This document shows positions 14,291-22,485 of a stretch of 32,051 bases of DNA, piece after piece. The stretch comes from Candidatus Nomurabacteria bacterium (GTDB taxonomy: Bacteria > Patescibacteriota > Minisyncoccia > Phycocordibacterales > UBA9973). The DNA lies in NCBI GenBank assembly GCA_026395955.1, contig JAPLXR010000008.1, positions 69,179 to 101,229 on the forward strand. The letters are read 5' to 3'. The position numbers were made by a program, and so were the translations under genes. Numbering within the stretch: the stretch's first letter is position 1; each line of letters begins with the position of its first letter. Below the pieces are notes generated by a model that was not told the origin of the DNA, made no database searches, and saw nothing but the letters and a program-made list of their open reading frames with translations.

Positions 14291-15313
14291 TTATTTACTT
14301 CCTGTTTTAATAACATGATCTACTAACGTATGTGTATACCCCATCTCATTATCATACCAGCCCATCACTTTTACGAGATTTCCACCGACGACGCGAGTGA
14401 GGTCAAGCTGTGCTATTGAAGCATGTGATTCACCGAGGATGTCTGATGACACAAGTGCTTCTTCGGTGACTGCAAAAATAGTACTCCATTTTGGATCCAT
14501 CGCTGCTTTTTTAAAAATATCATTTACTTCTTGTGCAGTAGTTTCTTTTTTAGAGATAAAAGTAATATCAACGATACTTCCTGCTGATACTGGTACACGC
14601 ATTGAGATACCATCAAAAAGATTTGTTAATTCTGGAAATGCTTTTGTCACTGCTATAGCAGCTCCTGTAGAAGCTGGAACAATATTCTGTGCTGCAGCGC
14701 GACCTTCACGAAAATCTTTTTTATTTGGACCGTCGACAATGCCTTGTGAAGCAGTATATCCGTGTACAGTATTTAAAACCGCTTTTTCGATACCAAGTGC
14801 TTCGTGGAGGATCGCGATGAGCGGACTCGCTGCGTTTGTCGTACAAGATGCATTACTTGTCACAGCACAAGTTCCGAATTTGTCTTCATTTACTCCGAGT
14901 AAGATTGTTTCGCCCTGCACGCTTCCGTCACCTTCTTTTGCTGGAGCAGAAATAACTACTTTTTTCGCACCGGCTTTCACGTGAGCATTCGCTTTATCAA
15001 AAGTTACAAAGAGACCTGTTGATTCTACAACTACGTCCACAGCCATAGCACCCCAAGGCAAGTTTGCAGGGTCTTTTTCTGCTAAAACTTTTACAACTTT
15101 TCCATCAATAACGAGTTCTTGACCATTTGCTTTAACATCATGATTCCAAGTCCTGTATACTGTGTCGTGTTTTAAAAGGTATGCGAGGTTTGCGACATCT
15201 CCCAGGTCATTCACTGCTACTATCTCGATCTCTGGGCGTTCCCATGCGATTTTCAAAAAAGCTCTTCCTATTCTCCCAAAACCGTTTATTCCTACTTTTA
15301 TTGTATTTGCCAT
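14291..15313 (-). CDS. gap: Glyceraldehyde-3-phosphate dehydrogenase (type I)
   Basis: Oxidises and phosphorylates glyceraldehyde 3-phosphate to 1,3-bisphosphoglycerate with NAD in glycolysis. The 340 residues show the NAD site KVGINGFGRIGRAFL at the N-terminus, the active-site block SNASCTTNAASPL with the catalytic cysteine, the HGYTASQGIVDGP region with the catalytic histidine nearby, and the C-terminal GWYDNEMGYTHTLVDHV. It is the first gene of a five-gene operon running to the terminator at 12629-12654. Its promoter at 15343-15372 gives a leader of about 23 nt. Confidence 0.97.
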   Translation of the reverse strand: MANTIKVGINGFGRIGRAFLKIAWERPEIEIVAVNDLGDVANLAYLLKHDTVYRTWNHDVKANGQELVIDGKVVKVLAEKDPANLPWGAMAVDVVVESTGLFVTFDKANAHVKAGAKKVVISAPAKEGDGSVQGETILLGVNEDKFGTCAVTSNASCTTNAASPLIAILHEALGIEKAVLNTVHGYTASQGIVDGPNKKDFREGRAAAQNIVPASTGAAIAVTKAFPELTNLFDGISMRVPVSAGSIVDITFISKKETTAQEVNDIFKKAAMDPKWSTIFAVTEEALVSSDILGESHASIAQLDLTRVVGGNLVKVMGWYDNEMGYTHTLVDHVIKTGSK

Positions 15314-15342
15314 AATTTTTTTATATAAATTTTAATGAGTTT

Positions 15343-15372
15343 ATTATAGCAATAAACAAGGAATATCAACAA
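15343..15372 (-). promoter_or_regulatory. Promoter of the gap operon
   Basis: On the minus strand -35 TTGTTG (15372-15367), 18-nt spacer, extended -10 TGCTATAAT (15351-15343). Confidence 0.7.
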
Positions 15373-15378
15373 GTTTAA

Positions 15379-15792
15379 TTATTCATGCAAAATAGTTTGA
15401 TTTGTAGTTTTGATTTTTAAAGCTACTTTGCGAACAGCCAAATAAGCACTCAAACCAAATATAGAAAAAGTAAATGTTAAACCAGCCCAACCAAACGGAG
15501 TATTTTTTACGTCTACACCTCTTAGATTATTTCTCTTAACATCTCTAAAAACAAAACCAGCTGCTATCGAGTTAAAACAAACAACAGAAACTAGCCAAAA
15601 CACAAAACCAAGGATTCCTCCGAAAGAAAAAATTAAAAAAGAATACAAAGCAATGATTAAACCGATTAAAAGAAAATAATATAAGAAATATAAAACAATA
15701 TCTCCAAAATTACTACTCTTTTCTTGTGACGAACTTTCTCCTACATTATTGCTAATATTCTCCACTGTTTTTATTACTTTAAATATATCCAT
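15379..15792 (-). CDS. Hypothetical polytopic membrane protein (137 aa)
   Basis: Not recognised. After a polar, serine-rich N-terminus (ENISNNVGESSSQEKSSN) there are two long hydrophobic helices (about residues 32-55 and 57-80) and a third shorter one (about 103-122, WAGLTFTFSIFGLSAYLAVR), so it is an integral membrane protein with about three helices. It has its own promoter, TGATATAAT 6 nt before the ATG, back to back with the rsmE promoter. Confidence 0.75.
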   Translation of the reverse strand: MDIFKVIKTVENISNNVGESSSQEKSSNFGDIVLYFLYYFLLIGLIIALYSFLIFSFGGILGFVFWLVSVVCFNSIAAGFVFRDVKRNNLRGVDVKNTPFGWAGLTFTFSIFGLSAYLAVRKVALKIKTTNQTILHE

Positions 15793-15798
15793 ATTAGG

Positions 15799-15833
15799 AT
15801 TATATCAAAAATCAAAATAAAATGTGCTAGAAT
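15799..15833. promoter_or_regulatory. Divergent leaderless promoters of the membrane protein gene and rsmE
   Basis: Only 48 bp separate the two start codons. Minus: TGATATAAT (15807-15799), 6 nt before ATG 15792. Plus: TGCTAGAAT (15825-15833), 7 nt before ATG 15841. Neither has a good -35; both have the extended -10 TG. Confidence 0.75.
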
Positions 15834-15840
15834 AAAAAAT

Positions 15841-16536
15841 ATGAAAATTCACAGATTTATAGACAATTTTGACTTGAGTGGAAATGAAGTTGAAATCACT
15901 GGCGAAATTGCGCATCAGATGGCAAAGGTACTGAAGCTTGAAATCGGTGAGCAAGTGGAACTTTGTGATGGAAAAGGCACAAATGCACAAGGAAAAATAA
16001 AAACGCTTAGTAAGAACTCTACTATAGTTGAGATAGAGAAAATAGTGAAAGAATCCCCTGCACAAAAAAGCGTGACGCTTTTTTGTGCAGTATTAAAAAA
16101 AGAAAACTTTGAACTCGTGGTTCAGAAAGCAACAGAATGCGGAGTAGACAAAATAATCCCTATCATTACTACCCGTACAATAAAAATGGGGCTCAATATG
16201 GAACGTTTACAGAAAATAGCTCGTGAAGCATGCGAGCAATCACAGCGCAGTATTTTACCGGAAGTTTTAGAACCAGTTTCTTTTGAAGAAAGTTTAGGAC
16301 TAGCAAAAGAAGATGACATAAATATCATCTTCGACGCAAGTGGAGAAGACTTCGCACATACTGCTATCGCAAAATCTGCGAAACAAGGAATTTGGATCGG
16401 TCCCGAAGGTGGATGGACTCCAGAAGAAATGCAATTAGCTGAAAAAAATAATTTTAAAAAAATGTCCCTCGGTACAAATATCCTCCGCGGAGAAACTGCC
16501 GCAATTATTGCAACCTATTTAGTTAAAAATAGGTAA
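15841..16536 (+). CDS. rsmE: 16S rRNA (uracil-1498-N3)-methyltransferase RsmE
   Basis: Methylates U1498 of 16S rRNA using SAM. The 231 residues have an N-terminal PUA-like domain (MKIHRFIDNF, GEIAHQMAKVLKLEIGEQVEL) and a SPOUT (trefoil-knot) methyltransferase domain with KATECGVDKIIPI, REACEQSQRSILPEV and the knot motif WIGPEGGWTPEEM followed by LGTNILRGETAAI. A perfect 15-bp inverted repeat at 16058-16090 lies in the coding region between the two domains. The gene is monocistronic and convergent with the outer-membrane-type protein gene, sharing a hairpin terminator. Confidence 0.95.
   Translation: MKIHRFIDNFDLSGNEVEITGEIAHQMAKVLKLEIGEQVELCDGKGTNAQGKIKTLSKNSTIVEIEKIVKESPAQKSVTLFCAVLKKENFELVVQKATECGVDKIIPIITTRTIKMGLNMERLQKIAREACEQSQRSILPEVLEPVSFEESLGLAKEDDINIIFDASGEDFAHTAIAKSAKQGIWIGPEGGWTPEEMQLAEKNNFKKMSLGTNILRGETAAIIATYLVKNR
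16058..16090. repeat. Perfect 15-bp inverted repeat inside rsmE
   Basis: CTGCACAAAAAAGCG (16058-16072) and its exact reverse complement (16076-16090) are separated by only TGA. The downstream arm contains TTTTTT. It lies at the PUA-SPOUT domain boundary, in the codons for PAQKSVTLFCA. Confidence 0.9.
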
Positions 16537-16565
16537 AAAAAATGCGTTACTTTCGTAACGCATTT
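16533..16565. terminator. Shared terminator between rsmE and the outer-membrane-type gene
   Basis: Perfect 11-bp stem AAATGCGTTAC (16540-16550) and GTAACGCATTT (16555-16565). On the minus strand it is followed by a run of eight T, a strong terminator for the minus gene; the plus-strand T-run is weaker. Confidence 0.85.
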
Positions 16566-16570
16566 GTCCT

Positions 16571-17224
16571 TTATGGACTGAACTGACTTTGATTGTACCC
16601 AGGGCAACAATCTTTTTCTTCTTTTTTCGGTTTACCATTATTACCAAAAAGTAAATTAATACCGCACTCAAAACTACATCTAAAATTAGTATTTCGAGTC
16701 GATATGTCTTTCACCGGCATCGGGGTCCAAATACATCCTGGATTCGCAGTAGTGTAAAAATTAAATCTTCCAATTCGAAAATTTAATCCTAACTGAAAGC
16801 TCCCGACCATTTTGTCGGTAATAGCAGAACTGTCTACAATGTTTTCAAACTTAGTTCCATTGTTAGTGTGGAATACTGTTCGATAGTTATATTCAAGACC
16901 ATACTTGAAGTCTAATTCATAACTATTCTTTTGACATTTATTCCCTTCTATAAGCGGAGCTAAACAACCTATTTCAGCACCGACATTTGCTTTGTAAGCA
17001 ACAACAATACCAAAATAAAAATTCCTGTCGAATTTGTAAGTATTTTTGATGTTATTCAAACTTACTCCAAAAACTCCTCCATAATATTCTTCAGAATTAT
17101 ATTTCCAGCCACCATACATATGGGCTGTTTTCGTAAAAAATGGACTTGTAGAACCTTGTCCAACAGAAGGTTTTGTTACAAACATTAAGCCGGTAACTAA
17201 AGCTATTAAAACACATTTTTTCAT
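16571..17224 (-). CDS. Outer-membrane beta-barrel-like secreted protein
   Basis: A 217-residue protein with a clear signal peptide (MKKCVLIALVTGLMFVTKPS, ending near VGQG). The rest alternates aromatic and polar residues in strand-like stretches (AHMYGGWKYNSEEYYGGVFG, NFYFGIVVAYKANVGAEIG, LEYNYRTVFH, VGSFQLGLNFRIGRFNFYTT, CSFECGINLLFG). This resembles small outer-membrane beta-barrels of Bacteroidota. The C-terminus does not end with a classical aromatic barrel residue but with a Cys/Pro tail. Patescibacteria are thought to lack a typical outer membrane, so the gene stands out; transfer from a Bacteroidota host is a plausible inference. Function is unknown. Confidence 0.65.
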   Translation of the reverse strand: MKKCVLIALVTGLMFVTKPSVGQGSTSPFFTKTAHMYGGWKYNSEEYYGGVFGVSLNNIKNTYKFDRNFYFGIVVAYKANVGAEIGCLAPLIEGNKCQKNSYELDFKYGLEYNYRTVFHTNNGTKFENIVDSSAITDKMVGSFQLGLNFRIGRFNFYTTANPGCIWTPMPVKDISTRNTNFRCSFECGINLLFGNNGKPKKEEKDCCPGYNQSQFSP

Positions 17225-17333
17225 TGACTTAAGTTTTTGTTTTTATTGTACTTATTTTTCTTAATTATACACAATTAGCTTTAAAATTTAAGTAAATTAA
17301 GGATTATTTTATGTTATTATTAGAGAACAAAAT

Positions 17334-20300
17334 ATGAGTTCAAAATTTATACATTTGCATACACATTCACACTATTCCCTACTAGACGGACTTTCAAAAG
17401 TCGAGGATATGGTACGCATTGCGAAAGAGCACACTATGCCAGCTATGGCTATAACAGATCACGGCAATATGTATGGTGCAATAGAATTCTATAAAGAATG
17501 TAAAAAAGCTGGAATTAAACCTATCATCGGTTGTGAAGTTTACGTCGCCGAAAGAAAATTAACAGATAAAGAACCAGGTATCGATAATAAAAGATACCAC
17601 CTTATTCTCCTCGCAAAAAATCTGAAAGGTTATAAAAACTTAATGCGTATAGTAAGTATCGCAAACCTCGAAGGGTATTACTACAAACCTCGTGTCGATG
17701 AAGAAATGCTGAAAACTTATAGCGAAGGTATCATTGCTCTTTCTGGCTGTATGGGAGGAAAACTTTCTCGTGCAATTCTCGCCGATAATATGGAAAAGGC
17801 AGAAGACATTATTCGCCAACATCAAGACGTTTTTGGTAAAGAAAATTATTTTATAGAAATACAAAGTCATCCACATATAGATAGAGACAAAGAGCTTCGC
17901 GATAAACTCATCGCCTTGGCAAAAAAATTTGATATACCTGTCGTTGCTACACAAGACTCACATTACCCTTGTAAAGACGATCACAAAGCTCACCACACAC
18001 TACTGCAAGTGAATACGGGGACAGATGGAAAAGATTCTAGCAAATTTGAATTCTCTGATGATGACTTTTCTCTGATTGATGAAAAAACTGCAAAAGAATA
18101 TTTCAAAGATGCACCAGGCTCAGTAGAAAATACTTCTATCGTCGCTGATATGTGCGAAGATTATGAAATAGAACTCGGTGTTGCTTATTTCCCCAATTTC
18201 CCTATTGAGGGAGACCGTGACCCAAATGAAGTTTTAAAAGAACAAGCTTATGCTGGTTTTGAATTTAGAAAATTACCACAAAGTAAAGATTATACAGACA
18301 GACTCGAATACGAGCTCGCTATTATTAAACAAAAAGGTTATCCGACATATTTTCTAGTTGTGGGAGACCTCCTACGTTATGCTCGTGAAAATGAAATTTT
18401 GACAAACATCAGAGGATCGGTGGCTGGATCACTCACAACTTATCTCATCGGTATTACGAATGTTGACCCTCTCGTATACAAACTTCCTTTCGAACGTTTT
18501 CTAAACCCTGAACGTCCATCATTGCCTGATATCGACATGGACTATGCCGACAACAGACGTGATGAAATGATTGCTTATGCAAAACAAAAATACGGAGCAG
18601 ACCGTGTAGCACAAATAGGAACATTCGGTACAATGATGGCCAAAGGTTCTGTGCGTGATGTGGCTCGCGCTCTCGGATATGAATATGCTATCGGTGATAG
18701 AATTTCAAACTTAATCCCTATGGGTTCACAAGGAATGCCGATGACCATCAAACATGCAATGGAAATAGTTCCTGAGCTTGAAAAAGCATATAAAAAAGAA
18801 GCTATCACAAAAGAAATTATTGACCTCGCTAAAAAAATGGAAGGTTGCGTTCGTCATGTTTCCGTTCATGCGGCGGGTATCGTTATCGCACCGAAACCTT
18901 TATATGAATTTACACCTATACAATACGACCCGAAAGGTGGAGATGTTATTACTCAATACGACATGTATCAGATAGAAGACGTCGGTCTTCCAAAATTCGA
19001 CTTCCTCGGTATTAGAAATTTATCTATTCTCGCTGATGCTGTAAAAATCGTTAAAAAAATTCACAATATAGATGTGGACTTAGACAATGTCGATGTTGCT
19101 GATAAAAAAACTTTTGAAATGCTCGCTCGTGGAGAAACTATGGGACTCTTCCAATTAAACGGCGGAGGTATGACTGCTTATTTGAAACAATTGAAACCTA
19201 CAACTATTCACGATATCAATGCGATGGTCGCCCTTTATCGTCCTGGACCTATTCAATTCATTCCGTTATACATCGAACGTAAACACAATCCACGCCTAGT
19301 AAAATACATGGACCCAGCACTCGAACCAATTTTAAAACAAACTTATGGTGTGCTCGTTTACCAAGATGACTTGCTTCTCATCTCTATTCACATCGCAGGA
19401 TATTCTTGGGGAGAAGCTGATAAATTCCGTAAAGCTGTCGGTAAAAAAATTCCAGAAGAAATGGCTAAACAAAAAGATCACTTTATAACTGGTTGTGTGG
19501 AGCATAGTAAATGGCCATTAAAGAAAGCTCAAGAACTCTGGAACCAGATTGAACCTTTCGCTGCATATGGATTCAATAAAGCTCACTCTGCGTCTTATGG
19601 GCGTGTTGCTTATCAAACAGCATATATGAAAGCGAACTTCCCTGTCGAATATATGTGTGCGATTCTCACAGCAGAATCCGGTGATGTAGAAAAAATTGCA
19701 GAAATTACTCACGAATGTGAGCAGATGAAAATAAAAGTTCTACCTCCAAATATCAATGAAAGTTTCAAAGGCTTCACTTGTATCGATAGTAATACTATTC
19801 GTTTCGGTTTATATACTATTAAAAATTTCGGTTCTGATATCGGTGATGCAATTATTGAAGAAAGAAAAAAGAATGGAAAATTTAAAAGTATCACTGATTT
19901 CCTCGACCGTGTAAAACATAAAAATGTAAATAAGAAATCTATGGAAGCACTTATCAAAACAGGTGCAATGGATGAATTCGCCGAGCGTGGAACTTTACTT
20001 TTCAATCTAGAAAATATGCTCGAATACAATAAAGAAAGTGGTAAACAGTCAGCAGACCAAGGCTCACTCTTTGGTGGTATTTCCGCAGAAACGTTACCGT
20101 CATTCAAATTGAAACCAGCCGAAGATGCAGCACCTGCCACGAAACTTATCTGGGAAAAAGAATTGCTAGGACTTTATATCTCTGGTCATCCACTCGACCG
20201 TATTCGAGAGAAATTAGAAAAGAGAGAAGTTAATATAAAAAGAATAAAAGAACATTTGACCAATGGATACCCTGTCACTATCGCAGGTATTATCGAAACT

Positions 20301-20510
20301 GTGCGTAATGTAACCACAAAGAAAAATCAACCAATGGCTTTTATCCGTATTGCTGATTTTTCTGGATCTATCGAAGCCGTCGTTTTCCCTAAACTTTATA
20401 AAGACGTCGCTGAAATAATAAAAGCTGAAAAATGCGTCGCCCTCACTGCCAAAGTCTCTATTCGTAACGATGAAAAAACTCTAGCTATCGAAGCAATCAA
20501 GGAAATATAA
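17334..20510 (+). CDS. dnaE: DNA polymerase III subunit alpha
   Basis: The replicative polymerase. The 1058-residue protein begins with a PHP domain (FIHLHTHSHYSLLDG, AITDHGNMYG). It has the palm with the metal-binding aspartates in PDIDMDYAD (D401 and D403), RGSVAGSLTTYLIGI, GTFGTMMAKGSVRDVARALG, VHAAGIVIAPKPL, and the fingers region GYSWGEADKFRKAVGKK. C-terminal are the helix-hairpin-helix region (PPNINESFKGF) and an OB domain (GIIETVRNVTTKKNQPMAFI). It is about 100 residues shorter than E. coli DnaE because the tail after the OB fold is short. The ATG follows a TGTTATTAT -10 by 13 nt, a short leader, and a clear terminator follows the stop. Confidence 0.97.
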   Translation: MSSKFIHLHTHSHYSLLDGLSKVEDMVRIAKEHTMPAMAITDHGNMYGAIEFYKECKKAGIKPIIGCEVYVAERKLTDKEPGIDNKRYHLILLAKNLKGYKNLMRIVSIANLEGYYYKPRVDEEMLKTYSEGIIALSGCMGGKLSRAILADNMEKAEDIIRQHQDVFGKENYFIEIQSHPHIDRDKELRDKLIALAKKFDIPVVATQDSHYPCKDDHKAHHTLLQVNTGTDGKDSSKFEFSDDDFSLIDEKTAKEYFKDAPGSVENTSIVADMCEDYEIELGVAYFPNFPIEGDRDPNEVLKEQAYAGFEFRKLPQSKDYTDRLEYELAIIKQKGYPTYFLVVGDLLRYARENEILTNIRGSVAGSLTTYLIGITNVDPLVYKLPFERFLNPERPSLPDIDMDYADNRRDEMIAYAKQKYGADRVAQIGTFGTMMAKGSVRDVARALGYEYAIGDRISNLIPMGSQGMPMTIKHAMEIVPELEKAYKKEAITKEIIDLAKKMEGCVRHVSVHAAGIVIAPKPLYEFTPIQYDPKGGDVITQYDMYQIEDVGLPKFDFLGIRNLSILADAVKIVKKIHNIDVDLDNVDVADKKTFEMLARGETMGLFQLNGGGMTAYLKQLKPTTIHDINAMVALYRPGPIQFIPLYIERKHNPRLVKYMDPALEPILKQTYGVLVYQDDLLLISIHIAGYSWGEADKFRKAVGKKIPEEMAKQKDHFITGCVEHSKWPLKKAQELWNQIEPFAAYGFNKAHSASYGRVAYQTAYMKANFPVEYMCAILTAESGDVEKIAEITHECEQMKIKVLPPNINESFKGFTCIDSNTIRFGLYTIKNFGSDIGDAIIEERKKNGKFKSITDFLDRVKHKNVNKKSMEALIKTGAMDEFAERGTLLFNLENMLEYNKESGKQSADQGSLFGGISAETLPSFKLKPAEDAAPATKLIWEKELLGLYISGHPLDRIREKLEKREVNIKRIKEHLTNGYPVTIAGIIETVRNVTTKKNQPMAFIRIADFSGSIEAVVFPKLYKDVAEIIKAEKCVALTAKVSIRNDEKTLAIEAIKEI

Positions 20511-20513
20511 AAA

Positions 20514-20550
20514 TAAAAAGACCGCTCTCTACTGAGCGGTCTTTACTTTT
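20514..20550. terminator. Bidirectional terminator between dnaE and the helical-repeat gene
   Basis: Perfect 11-bp stem AAAGACCGCTC (20517-20527) and GAGCGGTCTTT (20534-20544), followed on the plus strand by TTTACTTTTA and on the minus strand by TTTTTATTTTTA. Confidence 0.9.
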
Positions 20551-21553
20551 ATGCTTCTATTAATAGATTATGATTAACTTTCTTTGCAATCATATCCCAC
20601 ACAACCATATCTTTTGCCTTATTACCAATATAAAATAATTCACTTATGCTAAATTCTATTTCTTCAAAAACATAATTCCATAAAATAATATTATTAGTTT
20701 TGATACAGACTCTCAATAAAATTTCTTTTTTCAAATCTTTAAAATTAATTCTATTAGTCAAGATCTCTATAAGGTGATTATCCACATTAAGCAGATACAT
20801 ATATCTAAGTAACTGATTTTGCTTAATATTTTTTTCAATTATTATATTTTCCACTACAATTGAATCATGTATCTTGCTGCCAATCTTCAATGCTTCTTTA
20901 ACATCAAAATTTTCGAAATCGAGCTTCTGAACAATTTCATACCATACACTCCTATTATCCGCGAAGTTACCGATAGTAAGCAGTTCTTCCTGACTCAAAC
21001 GAAAATGGCGAATAATCATTGTGTAAATATGAAGATTATTTATCTCCTCACCTATTTCTAAAGCACGTTCCTTTGATATACTTTTCCATTTAATTCTGCG
21101 ACTGATAGCTTCCCATAAATCATATCTATTTACAATATGACCAATCTGAATAAGGTGTTTTGTGATCATACCTGGGATAGCAATGACATCTAATGCTAAA
21201 GGCAATACGTTCTCCTTCTGCAATAGAGGTATTATCTTTTTAAAATGCTTCTTGTCTATCTTTTTAGTTTCAAAAATAAGTTTCCATAGTGAGAGTTGAT
21301 TGGCTTCTTTCCCCAATTTAATCAATTGAGAAGTATTCAATTTACCTGTCATTATGATAGGTTCCCAAATAAAAGCAACCTTAGCCTTACGTCCAACTTT
21401 AATAAGCTCATCAGCAGTAAGATCTGTAGTTATTAATTTTTTAACAATTGTTGTCCAAACTTCAGGATTACTTTTACGAAGCCCAATCTCAATCATTTGG
21501 TCAAATTTTAATCTTCCTGATTCAACAAGAAATATAGCTGTTTTATTTTCCAT
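20549..21553 (-). CDS. Helical-repeat hypothetical protein (334 aa)
   Basis: Not a family I can name. The protein is built from about nine copies of a roughly 30-36-residue unit with the pattern L-x-x-x-(E/Q)-L-(I/L)-x-(I/V)-G-x-x-A-x(5)-W-x-x-I. Examples are TADELIKVGRKAKVAFIWEP, TSQLIKLGKEANQLSLWKLI, SQEELLTIGNFADNRSVWYE and SISELFYIGNKAKDMVVWDM. This suggests an alpha-solenoid scaffold in the cytoplasm. I start it at ATG 21553. The in-frame TTG at 21622 overlaps a TTGACA promoter element, which makes the upstream part non-coding. It is convergent with dnaE. Binding partners are unknown. Confidence 0.75.
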   Translation of the reverse strand: MENKTAIFLVESGRLKFDQMIEIGLRKSNPEVWTTIVKKLITTDLTADELIKVGRKAKVAFIWEPIIMTGKLNTSQLIKLGKEANQLSLWKLIFETKKIDKKHFKKIIPLLQKENVLPLALDVIAIPGMITKHLIQIGHIVNRYDLWEAISRRIKWKSISKERALEIGEEINNLHIYTMIIRHFRLSQEELLTIGNFADNRSVWYEIVQKLDFENFDVKEALKIGSKIHDSIVVENIIIEKNIKQNQLLRYMYLLNVDNHLIEILTNRINFKDLKKEILLRVCIKTNNIILWNYVFEEIEFSISELFYIGNKAKDMVVWDMIAKKVNHNLLIEA

Positions 21554-21620
21554 GTGTATATTTATATTAAAGAATTTATATCTGACCTGAAGATACCATT
21601 TTAGTATAAAATTGTCAAAC

Positions 21621-21650
21621 AAAAAATCACCTCTTTCAAGGTGATTTTTA
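21621..21650 (-). terminator. Intrinsic terminator of the lysozyme-like gene
   Basis: AAAAATCACCT (21622-21632) and AGGTGATTTTT (21639-21649) form a perfect stem that overlaps the stop codon of the minus gene and is followed by TTTTTTG in its direction. Confidence 0.8.
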
Positions 21651-22343
21651 TACAGTCTTATTTGGAGTTATGTCTGAAGTACTTACGTCTTCCGGACCGA
21701 TCATGTTCATGATATTTATAACTTCTTCTGGATATTTTTTAATTACAGTATTGTATTTACGTAAAATCTGATAAGTAGTCTTTCCTTCATAGTACTGGTC
21801 AGTACTATCCATATTACCACCCAAATGAGCAGCAACGATTTCAATAGCTTGTTCATCAGAATCAAAAGCAATATGACAAGAACCCCAGCCAAAGAAAGAG
21901 TGTGCGACACGCTTACAAGCCATTTTACCTGCATTAGATTCACGAGTAGCAATAGCAGGCAAAAGGCGCCAGTCCAAGCCGTTTTTATCGGCTTCAACTG
22001 CCATTTTCATACCTAAACCAGCTAATGGTGCACTTCTCTTTGTAAAGTAAGCATCAATAGCATCTGCTTGTAACTGTAAAGTTTTAGTCTTATCATCAGT
22101 AGCTTGGTTAAGAGCTAATAGTGACTCGACTCCATTATTCATTTTTTGGACCAATATACTTTGTGGACTTTCTACTTTAGGAGTTACCATAGATGTGTTA
22201 AGACCTGTTACTGGTAGAAGTACCAAACCGAATGCAAAGCGTATTAGATTATTATGTTTCATATTCAAGCGGTTATGCTCCGCAAAACCCGTATCAATCA
22301 AAAAGTCCTTATTAATTAGGGTTACACCCTGTAACAAGGACAT
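21648..22343 (-). CDS. Lysozyme/glucosaminidase-like exported protein
   Basis: The C-terminal half (about residues 105-215) resembles lysozyme-superfamily wall hydrolases: EADKNGLDWRLLPAIATRES (with a candidate catalytic glutamate in RES), FFGWGSCHIAF, and EIVAAHLGG...YYEGKTTYQILRKYN. A hydrophobic N-terminal export or anchor segment lies at about 34-48 (FAFGLVLLPVTGL). Two starts are possible. ATG 22343 sits 6 nt after an extended -10 and would be leaderless. ATG 22262 would give a conventional signal peptide (MKHNNLIRFAFGLVLLPV) and leave an 80-nt structured leader. I list the longer form because its promoter spacing matches other genes here. The likely role is peptidoglycan remodelling. 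Confidence 0.72.
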   Translation of the reverse strand: MSLLQGVTLINKDFLIDTGFAEHNRLNMKHNNLIRFAFGLVLLPVTGLNTSMVTPKVESPQSILVQKMNNGVESLLALNQATDDKTKTLQLQADAIDAYFTKRSAPLAGLGMKMAVEADKNGLDWRLLPAIATRESNAGKMACKRVAHSFFGWGSCHIAFDSDEQAIEIVAAHLGGNMDSTDQYYEGKTTYQILRKYNTVIKKYPEEVINIMNMIGPEDVSTSDITPNKTV

Positions 22344-22349
22344 ACCTAT

Positions 22350-22378
22350 ATACTAGCATATTGGGTTTCAAAAGTCAA
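22350..22378 (-). promoter_or_regulatory. Promoter of the lysozyme-like gene
   Basis: On the minus strand -35 TTGACT (22378-22373), 17-nt spacer, extended -10 TGCTAGTAT (22358-22350), 6 nt before ATG 22343. Confidence 0.8.
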
Positions 22379-22430
22379 TAGTTAAACAACACTTTTTTGG
22401 TCTGTCAAATCGAAGATATGTTGATAAATA

Positions 22431-22481
22431 AGGCTATTTTTACTGTTCTTATTTGACAAAATAGCCTAAAATATGGATAAT
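22431..22481 (+). promoter_or_regulatory. Promoter with flanking inverted repeat driving a candidate small RNA
   Basis: -35 TTGACA (22453-22458), exact 17-nt spacer, -10 GATAAT (22476-22481). A perfect 10-bp inverted repeat, AGGCTATTTT (22431-22440) and AAAATAGCCT (22458-22467), brackets the -35 and enters the spacer, which is the geometry of a repressor operator. Confidence 0.75.
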
Positions 22482-22485
22482 ATTA

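Noticed and set aside
21554-21622. Upstream TTG start for the helical-repeat protein
   Set aside because: The segment contains TTGACA and other promoter-like sequence, and the repeats begin after the ATG at 21553.
22262-22343. Known riboswitch (for example c-di-AMP) in the leader of the lysozyme-like gene
   Set aside because: Small hairpins exist (GTTACAGGGTGTAAC, GCGG...CCGC), but none of the conserved riboswitch core sequences I know are present, and the region may be coding.
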